Part shown: positions 12,436 to 21,339 of the stretch, one piece after another | Numbering within the stretch: the stretch's first letter is position 1 | Layout of the letters: the number at the start of each line of letters is the position of its first letter | NCBI RefSeq assembly: GCF_020166395.1 | Contig: NZ_JAIQXU010000018.1 | Coordinates: 47,133 to 111,132 of the forward strand | Direction of reading: 5' to 3' | Source: Deinococcus betulae | Lineage (GTDB): Bacteria; Deinococcota; Deinococci; Deinococcales; Deinococcaceae | DNA length: 64,000 nt | Translations under genes and position numbers: made by a program | The notes under the pieces: generated by a model | Seen by the model: the letters and a program-made list of their open reading frames with translations, nothing else | Databases searched by the model: none | What the model was told of the DNA's origin: nothing

Positions 12436-14289
12436 ATGCGCGTTTGCAAGCCCCCTCTTTCGCTGGTCTTGGGTCTCGCCCTGCTGACGGGCGCCGCGCA
12501 GGCCGCGCCGGACGTTTACGTGGCCTACCCGCCCGACGGACACCGCGTGGCCGCCGATCACGTCATTCTGGAAGGCAGCGTGACGCCGGGCGCCACATTG
12601 ACGGTCAGCGGCACCCCAGTGCCCACCGGCCCCGATGGCCTGTTCATGACGTGGTGGCCGCTGAAAGCCGGCGGCAATGTCCTGCGGTTGGTGACGCGCC
12701 TGGGCGGCCAGAGTGCGGCGCGGGTGCTGACCGTCACGCGCACCGTGGCCCGCGCGCTGCCGGCGGTGCGCACCGCCATTGACCGCGCCAGCGTGCAGCC
12801 CGCGCAGCCGCTGGACTTCTGGGACGCGGCCAACGATAGCCCGGCCGAGCGGCGGGTGCCGGTGCGCTTTCTGGGGTCGCCGGGCGGCCGGGCCACCTTC
12901 CGGGTGGCGGGCGGCCCGGCGCAGCCGCTGCCCGAGGGGCCGGCTGGGGTTTACAGCGGGGCCTATACGCTGCCCACTGGGCTGACCCTGACCGGCGCGG
13001 CATTGACAGTCAGCCTGACGGGCCGCGATGGGCGCACCGTCAGCGCGGCGGCGCCGGGCCGCCTCAGCAGTGCGCCGGCCCTGGCCCGCAGCGTCACGCA
13101 GCTGCCGGGCAGCGTGCCGGGCCTGGGCATCAACGCCGCCGGCACGGTCCTGACCACCATGAACGGCGAGGCGCTGCTGTACCCACGCGAGGGCATGACC
13201 TTCCGGGCTGTGGGCCGGGTCGGGGCTCACCTGCGGCTGCGCCTGGCCCCTGGGCTGGGTGCCCTGGTGACGGCGGCGCAGGTCTCGCCGCTGGGCTTTG
13301 CCCCGCCTCCCGCCCTGAGCGGCGGCGGGGTGACAGCCGAAGGGGAAGGGGAGGGGACCGTTCTGTCCGCCCTCCCCACGGCCACCAGCGGCACGCCGCC
13401 CAAATCGGTGTCCACCACCGTCTCCACCCCGGCGCTCTCGGTGCGGGTGCCACTGGGCTCCGCGCGCCCACCGTTCACGCTGGAGCAGCCGGACGCCCGG
13501 ACTCTGGCGTTGACGCTCTACGGCTCATTGGTTGCGCCGCTCACAGTCCCTGCAGAGCGGCCCCCAGCCATGGCCGGTGCCGAGGTGCAGGCGGTGGCCC
13601 CCGGTGTCACCCGGTTGACCCTGCGCCTGGCCCAGGCGGCCTGGGGCTTTACGGCTGCTTACGACGGCCCCGACCTGCGCCTGAGGGTGCGCCTGCCGCC
13701 CAGCCTCAACCCGGCGCAGCCGCTGCTGGGGCGCGTGATTACGCTAGACCCCGGCCACGGAGGCACTCAGAACGGAGGGGCTGGCAGCTTGCGGGTGCCG
13801 GAAAAGGGGCTGGTGCTGCCGATTGCCCGGCGGGCGGCCGAATTGCTGCGTGCCCAGGGCGCCACCGTTTACCTGACCCGCACCGCCGACGTCACCCTGG
13901 GCCTGACCGAGCGTGGGCTGGTGGCCGAGGAAACGGCCAGCGACCTGCTGATCTCGGTGCATGCCAACGCCCTGCCCGACGGCCGCGACCCACGCGGAAT
14001 TCGGGGCCCCGAGGTGTATTTTTCCCATCCGCAGGCGCAGCCGGTGGCAGCGGCCATCCTGGCGGCGCTGCGGGCGCGTCTGCCTGACCTGGGGCCGGGC
14101 GCAGGCCTCAAACCGGGGGCCGACCTGGCCCTGACCCGCCCCACCACCCAGCCCAGCGTGCTCGTGGAACTGGCTTACCTGACCGATGCGGGCAACCTGC
14201 GCCTGTTACACAGCTCGGCCGGCCAGGAGCGGTTGGCGCAGGCGCTGGCCCAGGGCGTCGCTGACTTTTACGCTGGAGCGGCGCGGTGA
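12436..14289 (+). CDS. N-acetylmuramoyl-L-alanine amidase (Amidase_3)
   Basis: A 617-residue secreted cell-wall hydrolase that cuts the bond between muramic acid and the stem peptide. The signal peptide spans residues 1-22. About 400 residues of Pro/Gly/Thr-rich beta-type sequence follow, and the catalytic domain occupies the last 190 residues. Zinc ligands are visible in TLDPGHGG (His), VPEKGL (Glu) and SVHANA (His), with the catalytic Glu in VELAYLTD. The stop overlaps the endonuclease V start (GTGA). The long N-terminal part probably positions the enzyme on the envelope. Confidence 0.92.
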   Translation: MRVCKPPLSLVLGLALLTGAAQAAPDVYVAYPPDGHRVAADHVILEGSVTPGATLTVSGTPVPTGPDGLFMTWWPLKAGGNVLRLVTRLGGQSAARVLTVTRTVARALPAVRTAIDRASVQPAQPLDFWDAANDSPAERRVPVRFLGSPGGRATFRVAGGPAQPLPEGPAGVYSGAYTLPTGLTLTGAALTVSLTGRDGRTVSAAAPGRLSSAPALARSVTQLPGSVPGLGINAAGTVLTTMNGEALLYPREGMTFRAVGRVGAHLRLRLAPGLGALVTAAQVSPLGFAPPPALSGGGVTAEGEGEGTVLSALPTATSGTPPKSVSTTVSTPALSVRVPLGSARPPFTLEQPDARTLALTLYGSLVAPLTVPAERPPAMAGAEVQAVAPGVTRLTLRLAQAAWGFTAAYDGPDLRLRVRLPPSLNPAQPLLGRVITLDPGHGGTQNGGAGSLRVPEKGLVLPIARRAAELLRAQGATVYLTRTADVTLGLTERGLVAEETASDLLISVHANALPDGRDPRGIRGPEVYFSHPQAQPVAAAILAALRARLPDLGPGAGLKPGADLALTRPTTQPSVLVELAYLTDAGNLRLLHSSAGQERLAQALAQGVADFYAGAAR

Positions 14290-14981
14290 GGCCCGACCTG
14301 CTGGCGCCGCCGCCCAGCCCCCAGGTGGCCGAGGAGTGGCAGCGCGCCTGGGCCGAGCTGGTGGTCGCCCAGGACGACCTGGGTCCCGTGGCCACAGTGG
14401 CGGGCGTGGACGTGGCCTACCACGACCAGAGCGGCGAACTGGTGGCCGCTGCGGCCCTCTTGGATGCCCAGACCCTGACCGTACTGGAGGAGGTGACGGT
14501 GCGTGACCAGGCGCAGTTTCCCTATATTCCAGGTCTGTTTTCCTTCCGCGAATGCTCGCCTGTGGCGCGGGCGGTGAAGGCCCTGAGCCGACGCCCCGAC
14601 CTGATCGTCTGCGACGGGCATGGGCGGGCCCATCCGCGCCGCTTTGGCCTGGCCTGCCATCTGGGCGTGGCGCTGGACCTGCCCACCATCGGCTGCGGCA
14701 AGACGCGCCTGACGGGTGCAGAGACGCTGCCGGGACCGGACCGAGGCGCGCATACGCCGCTGCTGGACGGCGCCGAAGTCCTGGGGGCCACCCTGCGGAC
14801 CCAGAGTGGCGTGCGGCCGGTGTACGTCTCGGTGGGCCACCGGGTCTCGCTGCCCACGGCCCTCACCTGGGTGCTGCACTTAGCCCCGCGCTACCGCCTG
14901 CCCGAAACCACGCGCGCCGCCGATGGGTTGGTGCGCCGCACGCTGGCCAGTACAGAGACTCAGCCAGAGGTGCAGCCATGA
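14286..14981 (+). CDS. nfi: endonuclease V
   Basis: A 231-residue repair nuclease that nicks DNA one nucleotide 3' of hypoxanthine (deaminated adenine). The metal-binding Asp is in VAGVDVAY. The wedge segment PYIPGLFSFRE and the DLIVCDGHGRAHPRRFGLACHLG segment carry the further acidic and His residues. GCGKTRL is the usual later motif. Length matches the family. It starts with GTG inside the amidase stop and ends in an ATGA overlap with the next gene, so it should be translationally coupled on both sides. Confidence 0.95.
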   Translation: MRPDLLAPPPSPQVAEEWQRAWAELVVAQDDLGPVATVAGVDVAYHDQSGELVAAAALLDAQTLTVLEEVTVRDQAQFPYIPGLFSFRECSPVARAVKALSRRPDLIVCDGHGRAHPRRFGLACHLGVALDLPTIGCGKTRLTGAETLPGPDRGAHTPLLDGAEVLGATLRTQSGVRPVYVSVGHRVSLPTALTWVLHLAPRYRLPETTRAADGLVRRTLASTETQPEVQP

Positions 14982-15331
14982 GTGCCCTACGCCCCTATCT
15001 GGGTCAGCAGGTGCAGGTGGTCGTGGACCGGCCCCTGGGGTCAGTGCATCCCCGGCATCCGGACCTGGTGTATCCCGTCAACTACGGCGAGGTGCCGGGG
15101 ACCCTGGCGGGTGACGGTCACCCCATTGACGCCTACCTGCTGGGCTGGGACGAACCCGTGCAGGCGGCCCAGGGCGAGGTGATTGCCATTATCGAGCGCC
15201 TGGACGACGCCGAAGACAAGCTGGTGGTGGCCAGGGGCGGCACCGCCTGGACGCCCGAATCGGTGGGCACCATCATCCGGTTTCAGGAACAGTATTTTCG
15301 CACGCGCCTGCTGTGGGCCGAAGGGCGTTAA
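14978..15331 (+). CDS. short inorganic pyrophosphatase-family protein
   Basis: A 117-residue protein of the compact pyrophosphatase family found also in Firmicutes. It has the characteristic LVYPVNYGEVPGTLAGDG segment followed by HPIDAYLLGWDEPV. Classical family I enzymes are about 175 residues and carry a D-x-D-P-x-D signature. Here the corresponding segment reads DGHPID, so one metal-binding Asp is replaced by His. It may hydrolyse pyrophosphate weakly or act on another diphosphate. The start overlaps the endonuclease V stop (ATGA). Confidence 0.8.
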   Translation: MSALRPYLGQQVQVVVDRPLGSVHPRHPDLVYPVNYGEVPGTLAGDGHPIDAYLLGWDEPVQAAQGEVIAIIERLDDAEDKLVVARGGTAWTPESVGTIIRFQEQYFRTRLLWAEGR

Positions 15332-15334
15332 CGT
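15329..15334 (+). promoter_or_regulatory. -10 box TAACGT before the SDR gene
   Basis: The hexamer overlaps the stop codon of the pyrophosphatase gene and lies seven nucleotides before the ATG at 15342. Confidence 0.45.
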
Positions 15335-15341
15335 TGGGGCC

Positions 15342-16031
15342 ATGACCCAGCGGCCCCTCACCCTGATTACCGGCGCGGCGGGCGGCATTGGCTCGGCGCT
15401 GGCCCGCACCCTGGCCCCGACCCACGACCTGCTACTGGCTGGGCGCGGCGGCCTGACCCTAGCTGCCCTGTGCGCCGAACTCCAGGCCCAGTCACTGCTC
15501 CTGGACCTGACCCGTCCCGAGACGTTCGCGGCGGCGCTCTCCGGCATTCCGCGCGTGACCAACCTCGTCCACAGCGCGGCCGTGGTCGAACTGGGCGCGG
15601 TGGCCGACCAGCCCCACGACGTCTGGACCCACACCCTGGCGGTCAACACGGTGGCGCCCGCCGAACTGACGCGGCTGCTGCTGCCTCAGCTGCGGGCCGA
15701 GCGGGGCACCGTGGTCTTCGTGAACAGCACGGCGGGCTTGCGGGCGAACGCGGACTGGGCCAGTTATGCGGCCAGCAAGTCTGCCCTCAGAGCCCTGGCC
15801 GACGCTCTGCGCGACGAGGAAGCGGCGCACGGCGTGCGCGTTACGAGCATCTATCCTGGCCGCACCGCCACCCCCATGCAGGCCAAAGTGCGCGCTCAGG
15901 AAGGCGCCGACTACACCCCCGAGGCGTTCGTTGATCCGCAGACGGTGGCGGCCACCATCGCTTTCGTGCTTCAGGCGCCGCGCGACGCCACACTGCCGGA
16001 CCTGAGCGTGCGGCCGGGGCCACGCCCATGA
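15342..16031 (+). CDS. short-chain dehydrogenase/reductase
   Basis: A 229-residue NAD(P)-dependent oxidoreductase. The dinucleotide motif is TGAAGGIGSALA (residues 10-21). The catalytic Ser is in VNSTAG and the Tyr-Lys pair in YAASK. It is slightly shorter than typical because the region after the Rossmann beta-2 strand is compact. PGRTATPM is the usual post-catalytic segment. The stop overlaps the start of the next flavoprotein gene. The substrate is unknown. Confidence 0.9.
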   Translation: MTQRPLTLITGAAGGIGSALARTLAPTHDLLLAGRGGLTLAALCAELQAQSLLLDLTRPETFAAALSGIPRVTNLVHSAAVVELGAVADQPHDVWTHTLAVNTVAPAELTRLLLPQLRAERGTVVFVNSTAGLRANADWASYAASKSALRALADALRDEEAAHGVRVTSIYPGRTATPMQAKVRAQEGADYTPEAFVDPQTVAATIAFVLQAPRDATLPDLSVRPGPRP

Positions 16032-16978
16032 CAGCTGCTTACGACGCCGTGGTGGTGGGCGCGGGGCCGGCGGGCCTGAATGCCGCGCTGGTGCTGGGCG
16101 GCGCTGACCGCCGGGTGCTGCTGCTGGACGGCGGCCCTCCCCGCAACGTGCGGGCGCAGGCGGCGCACGGGGTGTTCACCCGCGACGGAGTGACGCCCAC
16201 GCACCTGAAAACCATCGGCCTGGCGGACCTGGCGCCTTACCCCGTGACGGTGGTGCCTCAACTGGCGCGGGAAGCAGCGTTCACCTCCGACGGGTTCGCC
16301 TTGCGCCTGGAAGGCATGTGGGTGCGGTCACAGCGCCTGCTGCTGGCCACGGGCGTGCGCGACGTACTGCCCACCCTACCCGGCCTGCGCGAGCGCTGGG
16401 GCAAGACGGTTCACCACTGCCCCTACTGCGACGGCTGGCCCAACCGGGACGCCCGGCTGGGCGTACTGGGTTCGGGCCAGGAGGGGCACCATCTGGCGCT
16501 GAGTGTGCGGTCCTGGTCGGACGAGGTCACGCTGCTCACTGACGGCCCCGACGAATTAACGGCCGAGCAGCGGCTGGACCTTCAGCGAGTGGGCATTACC
16601 GTGCAGACGGGGCGCCTGTTGCGGCTGGCGGGCCGGGAAGATGTGCGTGTGGGGTTCCGGGGCGGCGGCGACCTGTGCCTGGATGCGCTGTTTCTCAATC
16701 CGACCCAGCAGCAATGCAGCACCCTGCCGGCCGCGCTGGGCTGCGACCTGAACGACAAGAGCCGCGTAGTGGTCAACGAGAACGGCATGACCAGTGTGCG
16801 GGGCGTGTGGGCCGCCGGCGACATGACCGGCGCGCCCCAGTACGTCATGAGCGCGGCGTCGGGCGGCATGACGGCCGCCGTCTCGCTGAACACCACCCTG
16901 ATTCACGAGGAAGTGCGCCGCATGGGCGCGGCTTTCCACAAGTCCCCAGACGAGGGGCCAGAGGGTGAGGCGTCCTAA
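16028..16978 (+). CDS. thioredoxin-reductase-like FAD oxidoreductase
   Basis: A 316-residue flavoprotein. The FAD motif is GAGPAGLNAALVLG (residues 10-23), the redox-active disulfide is HCPYCDG, the NAD(P)H motif is GVLGSGQEGHHLAL, and the C-terminal FAD segment is GVWAAGDMTG. This is the architecture of low-molecular-weight thioredoxin reductases, with CPYC where TrxB has CATC. Members with this motif are often annotated as NAD(P)/FAD-dependent oxidoreductases with varied partners. It overlaps the SDR gene by 4 bp and is followed by a HAD gene. Confidence 0.88.
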   Translation: MTAAYDAVVVGAGPAGLNAALVLGGADRRVLLLDGGPPRNVRAQAAHGVFTRDGVTPTHLKTIGLADLAPYPVTVVPQLAREAAFTSDGFALRLEGMWVRSQRLLLATGVRDVLPTLPGLRERWGKTVHHCPYCDGWPNRDARLGVLGSGQEGHHLALSVRSWSDEVTLLTDGPDELTAEQRLDLQRVGITVQTGRLLRLAGREDVRVGFRGGGDLCLDALFLNPTQQQCSTLPAALGCDLNDKSRVVVNENGMTSVRGVWAAGDMTGAPQYVMSAASGGMTAAVSLNTTLIHEEVRRMGAAFHKSPDEGPEGEAS

Positions 16979-16993
16979 GGCGACTCGGCTGGC

Positions 16994-16999
16994 TATCCT
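16994..16999 (+). promoter_or_regulatory. -10 box TATCCT before HAD hydrolase
   Basis: Seven nucleotides separate it from the ATG at 17007. It overrules a longer in-frame start that overlaps the preceding gene. Confidence 0.55.
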
Positions 17000-17006
17000 G
17001 CGTGTG

Positions 17007-17648
17007 ATGCCTGCGGCCGTTCCCCACGCGATTCTTTTCGATCTAGATGGCACCTTGCATGACCGCGCGGCCACTGTGCGCGCCTGGTTGGCGGAGCATG
17101 TGGCGCGGTTTGAGCTGCCGGAACGGTACGCCGGGCGGTTTGTCGAGCTGGACGACCACGGCTACCGTTCCAAGACGCTGGTGATGCCGCAGCTGGTCAA
17201 AGAACTGGCTTTGGCGCATGATCCGCAGGCACTCTTCGAAGATTTCTGGACGCATATGAATCACGCTGTGCCTATGTCACACGCCCACGACGTGTTGCGG
17301 GCCCTGCGTTCGCGTGGCGTTCGGCTGGGTATCGTCACCAACGGCTGGGAGGCGGTGCAACAGGCCTGCCTGGCCCGCTGTGGCCTGAGCGACTTGGTGG
17401 ACGATGTGGTCATCAGCAAAGTGGTTGGCTTCAGCAAGCCGGACCCGCGCATTTACCAGTTGGCGCTGGAGCGGCTTAGGGTTGGGGCTGCTGACGCCTG
17501 GTTTGTGGGGGACTCGCCGCGCAACGACATTTGGGGGCCGCAGGCGGTGGGGCTGCGGGCGGCATATTTGCCGACGGGGCATGGGTTGGGGGGGGAGGTG
17601 CCGGAAGTGGTGCTAGGGGATTTGCGGGGGGTGTTGGGGCTTGGGTAG
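17007..17648 (+). CDS. HAD-family hydrolase
   Basis: A 213-residue phosphatase-like protein with motif I FDLDGTL (nucleophile Asp near residue 11), motif II VTNGW, motif III SKPDPRIYQ and motif IV GDSPRNDIWGPQ. The helical C1 cap between motifs I and II is about 80 residues. The last 80 bases are unusually G-rich and run straight into the palindromic element 18 bp past the stop. The substrate is unknown. Confidence 0.88.
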   Translation: MPAAVPHAILFDLDGTLHDRAATVRAWLAEHVARFELPERYAGRFVELDDHGYRSKTLVMPQLVKELALAHDPQALFEDFWTHMNHAVPMSHAHDVLRALRSRGVRLGIVTNGWEAVQQACLARCGLSDLVDDVVISKVVGFSKPDPRIYQLALERLRVGAADAWFVGDSPRNDIWGPQAVGLRAAYLPTGHGLGGEVPEVVLGDLRGVLGLG

Positions 17649-17665
17649 GTTTTTAGGCGGCTTTA

Positions 17666-18160
17666 CCCCACCCCCCAGCCCCCATCCCCAGGGGGGACGG
17701 GGGAGCAGACGTTGGCACTGGGCAAGAGTTTTGACTGGCGTCGGCCAGCTTGCTCTGTTCGTCCACGTGTCTGGCTTCGACGCCATCCGCTGCCCCCGCG
17801 AAAGGGCCTGCGCGCTGCGCGCACAATGGCCTCGCCTGGACCTGGGCGGCACTGGGGCAAGGGGTCTTGGTGCGCTCGGTGGGTTCTACTTTCAAAGGCA
17901 AAAGCGCGCAAGTAACAGCGCCTTTTTCTGTCTTTTCAAAAGTAAAACCTCGTGTTTAAGTGTCCCTATACTCCAACTTTACGGGGCCAGCAACGGAAGC
18001 CGTCGTGCGCGCAGCGCGCGGGCGTGGGGCGATGGGCGGCAGGTGTGCCATGGCGTCTACCGCGCAGAAAGAATTGGCTTCTTCGCCGCATCAGTCAACC
18101 CCTGCCCAGTGCTAACGTTGCTCCCCCTACCCCTTTGGGGTAGGGGGCTGGGGGGTGGGG
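17666..18160. repeat. long palindromic element, copy 1 (about 495 bp)
   Basis: A non-coding element whose two ends are near-perfect inverted repeats of about 58 bp. Each end starts ccccaccccccagccccc and closes with cactgggca. Inside, the arms keep matching in inverted order: gacgccat with a CTGCC-rich stretch, then a GCGCGCTGCGCGCAC block (left near 17815, right near 18010). The centre (about 17890-17945) is an A/T-richer hairpin ending in a T-run. The whole element could therefore fold as one long imperfect hairpin. A second copy with the same plan is at 52611. It fills the gap between the HAD gene and hrpB. Confidence 0.85.
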
Positions 18161-18211
18161 CACAGCCGTTCAAACCCCATCCAACCCAAAATCATAAAGC
18201 CACTCACCCCT

Positions 18212-18217
18212 TACCAT
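18212..18217 (+). promoter_or_regulatory. -10 box TACCAT before hrpB
   Basis: It is seven nucleotides before the GTG at 18225, outside the palindromic element. hrpB therefore appears to have its own promoter. Confidence 0.5.
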
Positions 18218-18224
18218 TCACCCC

Positions 18225-20693
18225 GTGACCCTCCCCATCCAAGACGTCATTCCCGCCGTGCAAGCGGCCCTGGCCACCCAACCGCTGGTGGTGGTCCAGG
18301 CGCCGCCCGGCGCAGGCAAAAGCACGGCCCTGCCGCTGACGCTGCTGGATCAGCCCTGGCTGGCCGGGCAAAAGATCATCATGCTTCAGCCCCGGCGGGT
18401 GGCGGCGCGGGCGGTGGCGGCGCGGCTGGCGCAAGGTCTGGGGGAAGAGGTCGGCGCCACCGTGGGCTACCGCGTGCGCTTTGAAGCGCGGGTGTCGGCC
18501 GCCACGCGGCTGGAGGTGGTCACTGAAGGCATTCTGACCCGGCGGCTGCAACACGATCCGGAACTGGCCGGCGTGGGCCTGGTCATTCTGGACGAGTTTC
18601 ACGAGCGCTCGCTGAATGCCGACCTGGCGCTGGCCCTGCTGCGCGAAGTGCAGGGTGCTCTGCGGGGCGACCTGCGCGTGCTGGTCATGAGTGCCACCCT
18701 CGACCCAGCCCTACCCGGCCGCCTGGGGGCGCCGCTGATTGAAAGTCAGGGCCGTGCTTACCCCGTTGAGGTGCGGTATCTGGCCACTGACCCGACCGGG
18801 CGCGTGGAAGACCTCGTGGCGCGGCAGGTGCGCGCGGCGCTGGCGGCCCAGCCGGGGGACGTGTTGGCCTTTCTGCCCGGCGTGCGGGAGATTCGGGGCG
18901 CAGCGGCGCAGCTGGCCGACACGGACGCCGCCGTGCTGCCTCTCTACGGCGACCTCCCAGTGGCCGAGCAGCAAAGGGCGCTGCGCCCCGACCCCCAGGG
19001 GCGGCGCAAGGTAGTGCTGGCGACCAGCATCGCGGAAACCTCGCTGACCATTGACGGCGTTCGGGTGGTCGTGGACGGCGGCCAGAGCCGCTTCGCCCAG
19101 TTTGACCCGGCTTCGGGCCTGTCCCGCATGGTCACGGGCCGGGTCACACAGGACGCGGCGGCGCAGCGGGCGGGCCGGGCCGGGCGCACGGCGCCGGGGG
19201 TGGCCTACCGGCTTTGGAGCGAGCGCACCCAGCCCCTCTTGCCGGCGGCCCGGCCCCCCGAGGTCTTGGAGGCCGACCTGGCCCCCCTCACCCTGGAACT
19301 GGCGCAGTGGGGCGTGCAGGAGCCGGGCACGCTCTGGTGGTTGGACGAGCCGCCCGCGCGCCGGGTCCAGGCGGCCCGCGAGGTGCTGCGCGGTCTGGAC
19401 GCCCTGGACGACGCGGGCCGCGTCACGCCGGAGGGCGCGCGCCTACTGGACTTTCCCACCCATCCACGGCTGGCCCATCTGCTGAGCGCGGCTGAGGACG
19501 CTCCCCTGGCCGCCGATGTGGCCGCGCTGCTGGAAGAACGCGACCCGCTGCCGCCAGGGTCCGGCGCAGACCTGACCGACCGGGTGGCCGCGCTGCGCGC
19601 CTGGCGACGCGGCGAGCGGGGAAGGGGGGACGCAGGCGTGCTGGACCGTACCGAGCGCTTGTCCCGGCAGTGGCGCGGCCTGCTGAGAGTGCGCCCAGAC
19701 GATACCCCGCCCGATCCGTTCGCGGTGGGCGCCCTGGTGGCGCGGGCCTACCCGGAGCGGGCGGCACTGGCGCGCGAGTCGGTGTCTGGGCTCAGGAGCG
19801 GGCGCTTTCTGCTGGCGGGCGGCCAGGGCGCCGCGCTGCCCGAGGGGGACGCCCTGGCCGGGGCGCGGGCGCTGGCCGTGGCCCACCTAGACGCTGGGCA
19901 GGCGGAAGGGCGCATCTTTCTGGCCGCGCCGCTGGACCCCGCCGCGTTGGAGGCCGGCGCCGAGTGGACCGACGCCGTGCGCTGGGACCCCCGCAGCGGC
20001 ACCCTGCTGGCCCAGCGAGAGCGGCGCTTTGGGGCGCTGGTGCTGGAGACGCGCCCCCTGCGCGACCTGCCCCCGGAATCGCGGGCAGCGGCCCTGACGG
20101 GAGCCATTCGCGCGGAAGGGCTGCACCTCCTCACTTTTGCCCCCGAGGCGCAGGCGCTGCGGGACCGCGTGGAATCGCTGCGCGCCTGGCGCCCCGAGGA
20201 CAGCTGGCCGGACCTCAGTGACGCCGGCCTGCTGGCTACCCTGGACGACTGGCTGGGGCCCGTTCTGGGTAGCGCGCGCTCGCGTGAGGACCTGGCCCGC
20301 CTGAACCTTCTGCCGGCCCTGCAAGCCCAGCTCCCCTGGCGGCTGCTCGCTCAGCTGGACGACCTGGCTCCCACCCACCTGACCGTACCGACCGGCAGCC
20401 GCATCCGCCTGACCTACCGCCCCGGCGAGGCGCCCATCCTGGCGGTCAAGTTGCAGGAACTCTTCGGGCTGGCCGACACGCCGGCTGTCAACGGCGGGCG
20501 CACCCCGGTGCTGCTGCACCTGCTGTCGCCGGCCGGGCGCCCGGTGCAGGTCACGCAGGATCTGCGCTCGTTCTGGAACTCGTCGTATTTCGAGGTCCGC
20601 AAGGATCTGCGCGGCCGCTATCCCAAGCACCCCTGGCCGGATGACCCCTGGACCCACGCCCCCATGCGCGGGACCAAAAAGCGGGGCCAGTAG
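18225..20693 (+). CDS. hrpB: ATP-dependent RNA helicase HrpB
   Basis: An 822-residue DEAH-type helicase. Walker A is APPGAGKSTALPL (about residue 27), motif II is DEFHERS, motif III is MSAT, and motif VI is QRAGRAGRT. The C-terminal part ends with the HrpB-type segment KDLRGRYPKHPWPDDPW. Family length is about 820. Members are widespread in bacteria with an unclear physiological role; in some species HrpB is linked to mRNA processing. A methyltransferase gene starts 2 bp after its stop. Confidence 0.94.
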   Translation: MTLPIQDVIPAVQAALATQPLVVVQAPPGAGKSTALPLTLLDQPWLAGQKIIMLQPRRVAARAVAARLAQGLGEEVGATVGYRVRFEARVSAATRLEVVTEGILTRRLQHDPELAGVGLVILDEFHERSLNADLALALLREVQGALRGDLRVLVMSATLDPALPGRLGAPLIESQGRAYPVEVRYLATDPTGRVEDLVARQVRAALAAQPGDVLAFLPGVREIRGAAAQLADTDAAVLPLYGDLPVAEQQRALRPDPQGRRKVVLATSIAETSLTIDGVRVVVDGGQSRFAQFDPASGLSRMVTGRVTQDAAAQRAGRAGRTAPGVAYRLWSERTQPLLPAARPPEVLEADLAPLTLELAQWGVQEPGTLWWLDEPPARRVQAAREVLRGLDALDDAGRVTPEGARLLDFPTHPRLAHLLSAAEDAPLAADVAALLEERDPLPPGSGADLTDRVAALRAWRRGERGRGDAGVLDRTERLSRQWRGLLRVRPDDTPPDPFAVGALVARAYPERAALARESVSGLRSGRFLLAGGQGAALPEGDALAGARALAVAHLDAGQAEGRIFLAAPLDPAALEAGAEWTDAVRWDPRSGTLLAQRERRFGALVLETRPLRDLPPESRAAALTGAIRAEGLHLLTFAPEAQALRDRVESLRAWRPEDSWPDLSDAGLLATLDDWLGPVLGSARSREDLARLNLLPALQAQLPWRLLAQLDDLAPTHLTVPTGSRIRLTYRPGEAPILAVKLQELFGLADTPAVNGGRTPVLLHLLSPAGRPVQVTQDLRSFWNSSYFEVRKDLRGRYPKHPWPDDPWTHAPMRGTKKRGQ

Positions 20694-20694
20694 C

Positions 20695-21339
20695 GTGTGG
20701 GGCGCCCTGATGGCGGCCCTGTACGGTCCGGTGGGCTGGGCACGGGCAGCAGACCTACAGCGGCGGCTGTTACCCCACCTGGTCTCTGGCTCAGTGCTGG
20801 ACCTGGGGGCCGGTACCGGCCACACGGGGGCGCTGCTGGCCCGCGCGGGCTGGTCCGTCACCCTGGCGGATGTCCGGCCGCACCGGGGCGCCGCTGGGCA
20901 GTGGCTGGTGGCTCAGCCGCTGGCCCGGCATCTGGCGCGGCGGCTGGGCCTGCGCCGAGTGCTCTACGACGGCCGGACTCTGCCCTTCCAGGACCAGGCG
21001 TTTGGGACGGTACTACTGGCGTTTGTACTGCATCACTGCCCCGACCCGGCGGCGGTCGTGCGTGAGGCGGCGCGGGTCTCGGGCGGGCGGCTGCTGGTGC
21101 TGGAGGACGTGGAGCCAGGTGGCGCGCGCCCGTCTCGCCGGGCCCAGGCCCTGGACGCCCTGATGAACCTAGAGGTGGGCCACCCCCAGGCCCAGCGCTC
21201 CGGCGCCGAATGGCGAGCGCTTTTTGCGAGCTGCGGCCTGTGCGTATTGGCCGAGGAGGGATGGACGTCCACGGTGCTGGGCGTTCACCTGGGCCACCGC
21301 CTGTTCGTGCTGGAGGCCGAGGGCTCAGCGGTGGCCTGA
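20695..21339 (+). CDS. class I SAM-dependent methyltransferase
   Basis: A 214-residue methyltransferase with SAM motif I VLDLGAGTGHTGALLA (about residue 32), an acidic motif II in VTLADVRPH and a post-motif LLAFVLHHCPDP of the Methyltransf_11 type. The GTG at 20695 begins one base after the hrpB stop; an ATG at 20710 is also possible. Probably co-transcribed with hrpB. The substrate is unknown. Confidence 0.82.
   Translation: MWGALMAALYGPVGWARAADLQRRLLPHLVSGSVLDLGAGTGHTGALLARAGWSVTLADVRPHRGAAGQWLVAQPLARHLARRLGLRRVLYDGRTLPFQDQAFGTVLLAFVLHHCPDPAAVVREAARVSGGRLLVLEDVEPGGARPSRRAQALDALMNLEVGHPQAQRSGAEWRALFASCGLCVLAEEGWTSTVLGVHLGHRLFVLEAEGSAVA

Noticed and set aside
17700..18000. Reading frames conserved between the two palindromic elements.
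   Set aside because: The frames persist only because the copies have few insertions. They lack start signals, contain no domain, and the same DNA is mirrored in the opposite arm.
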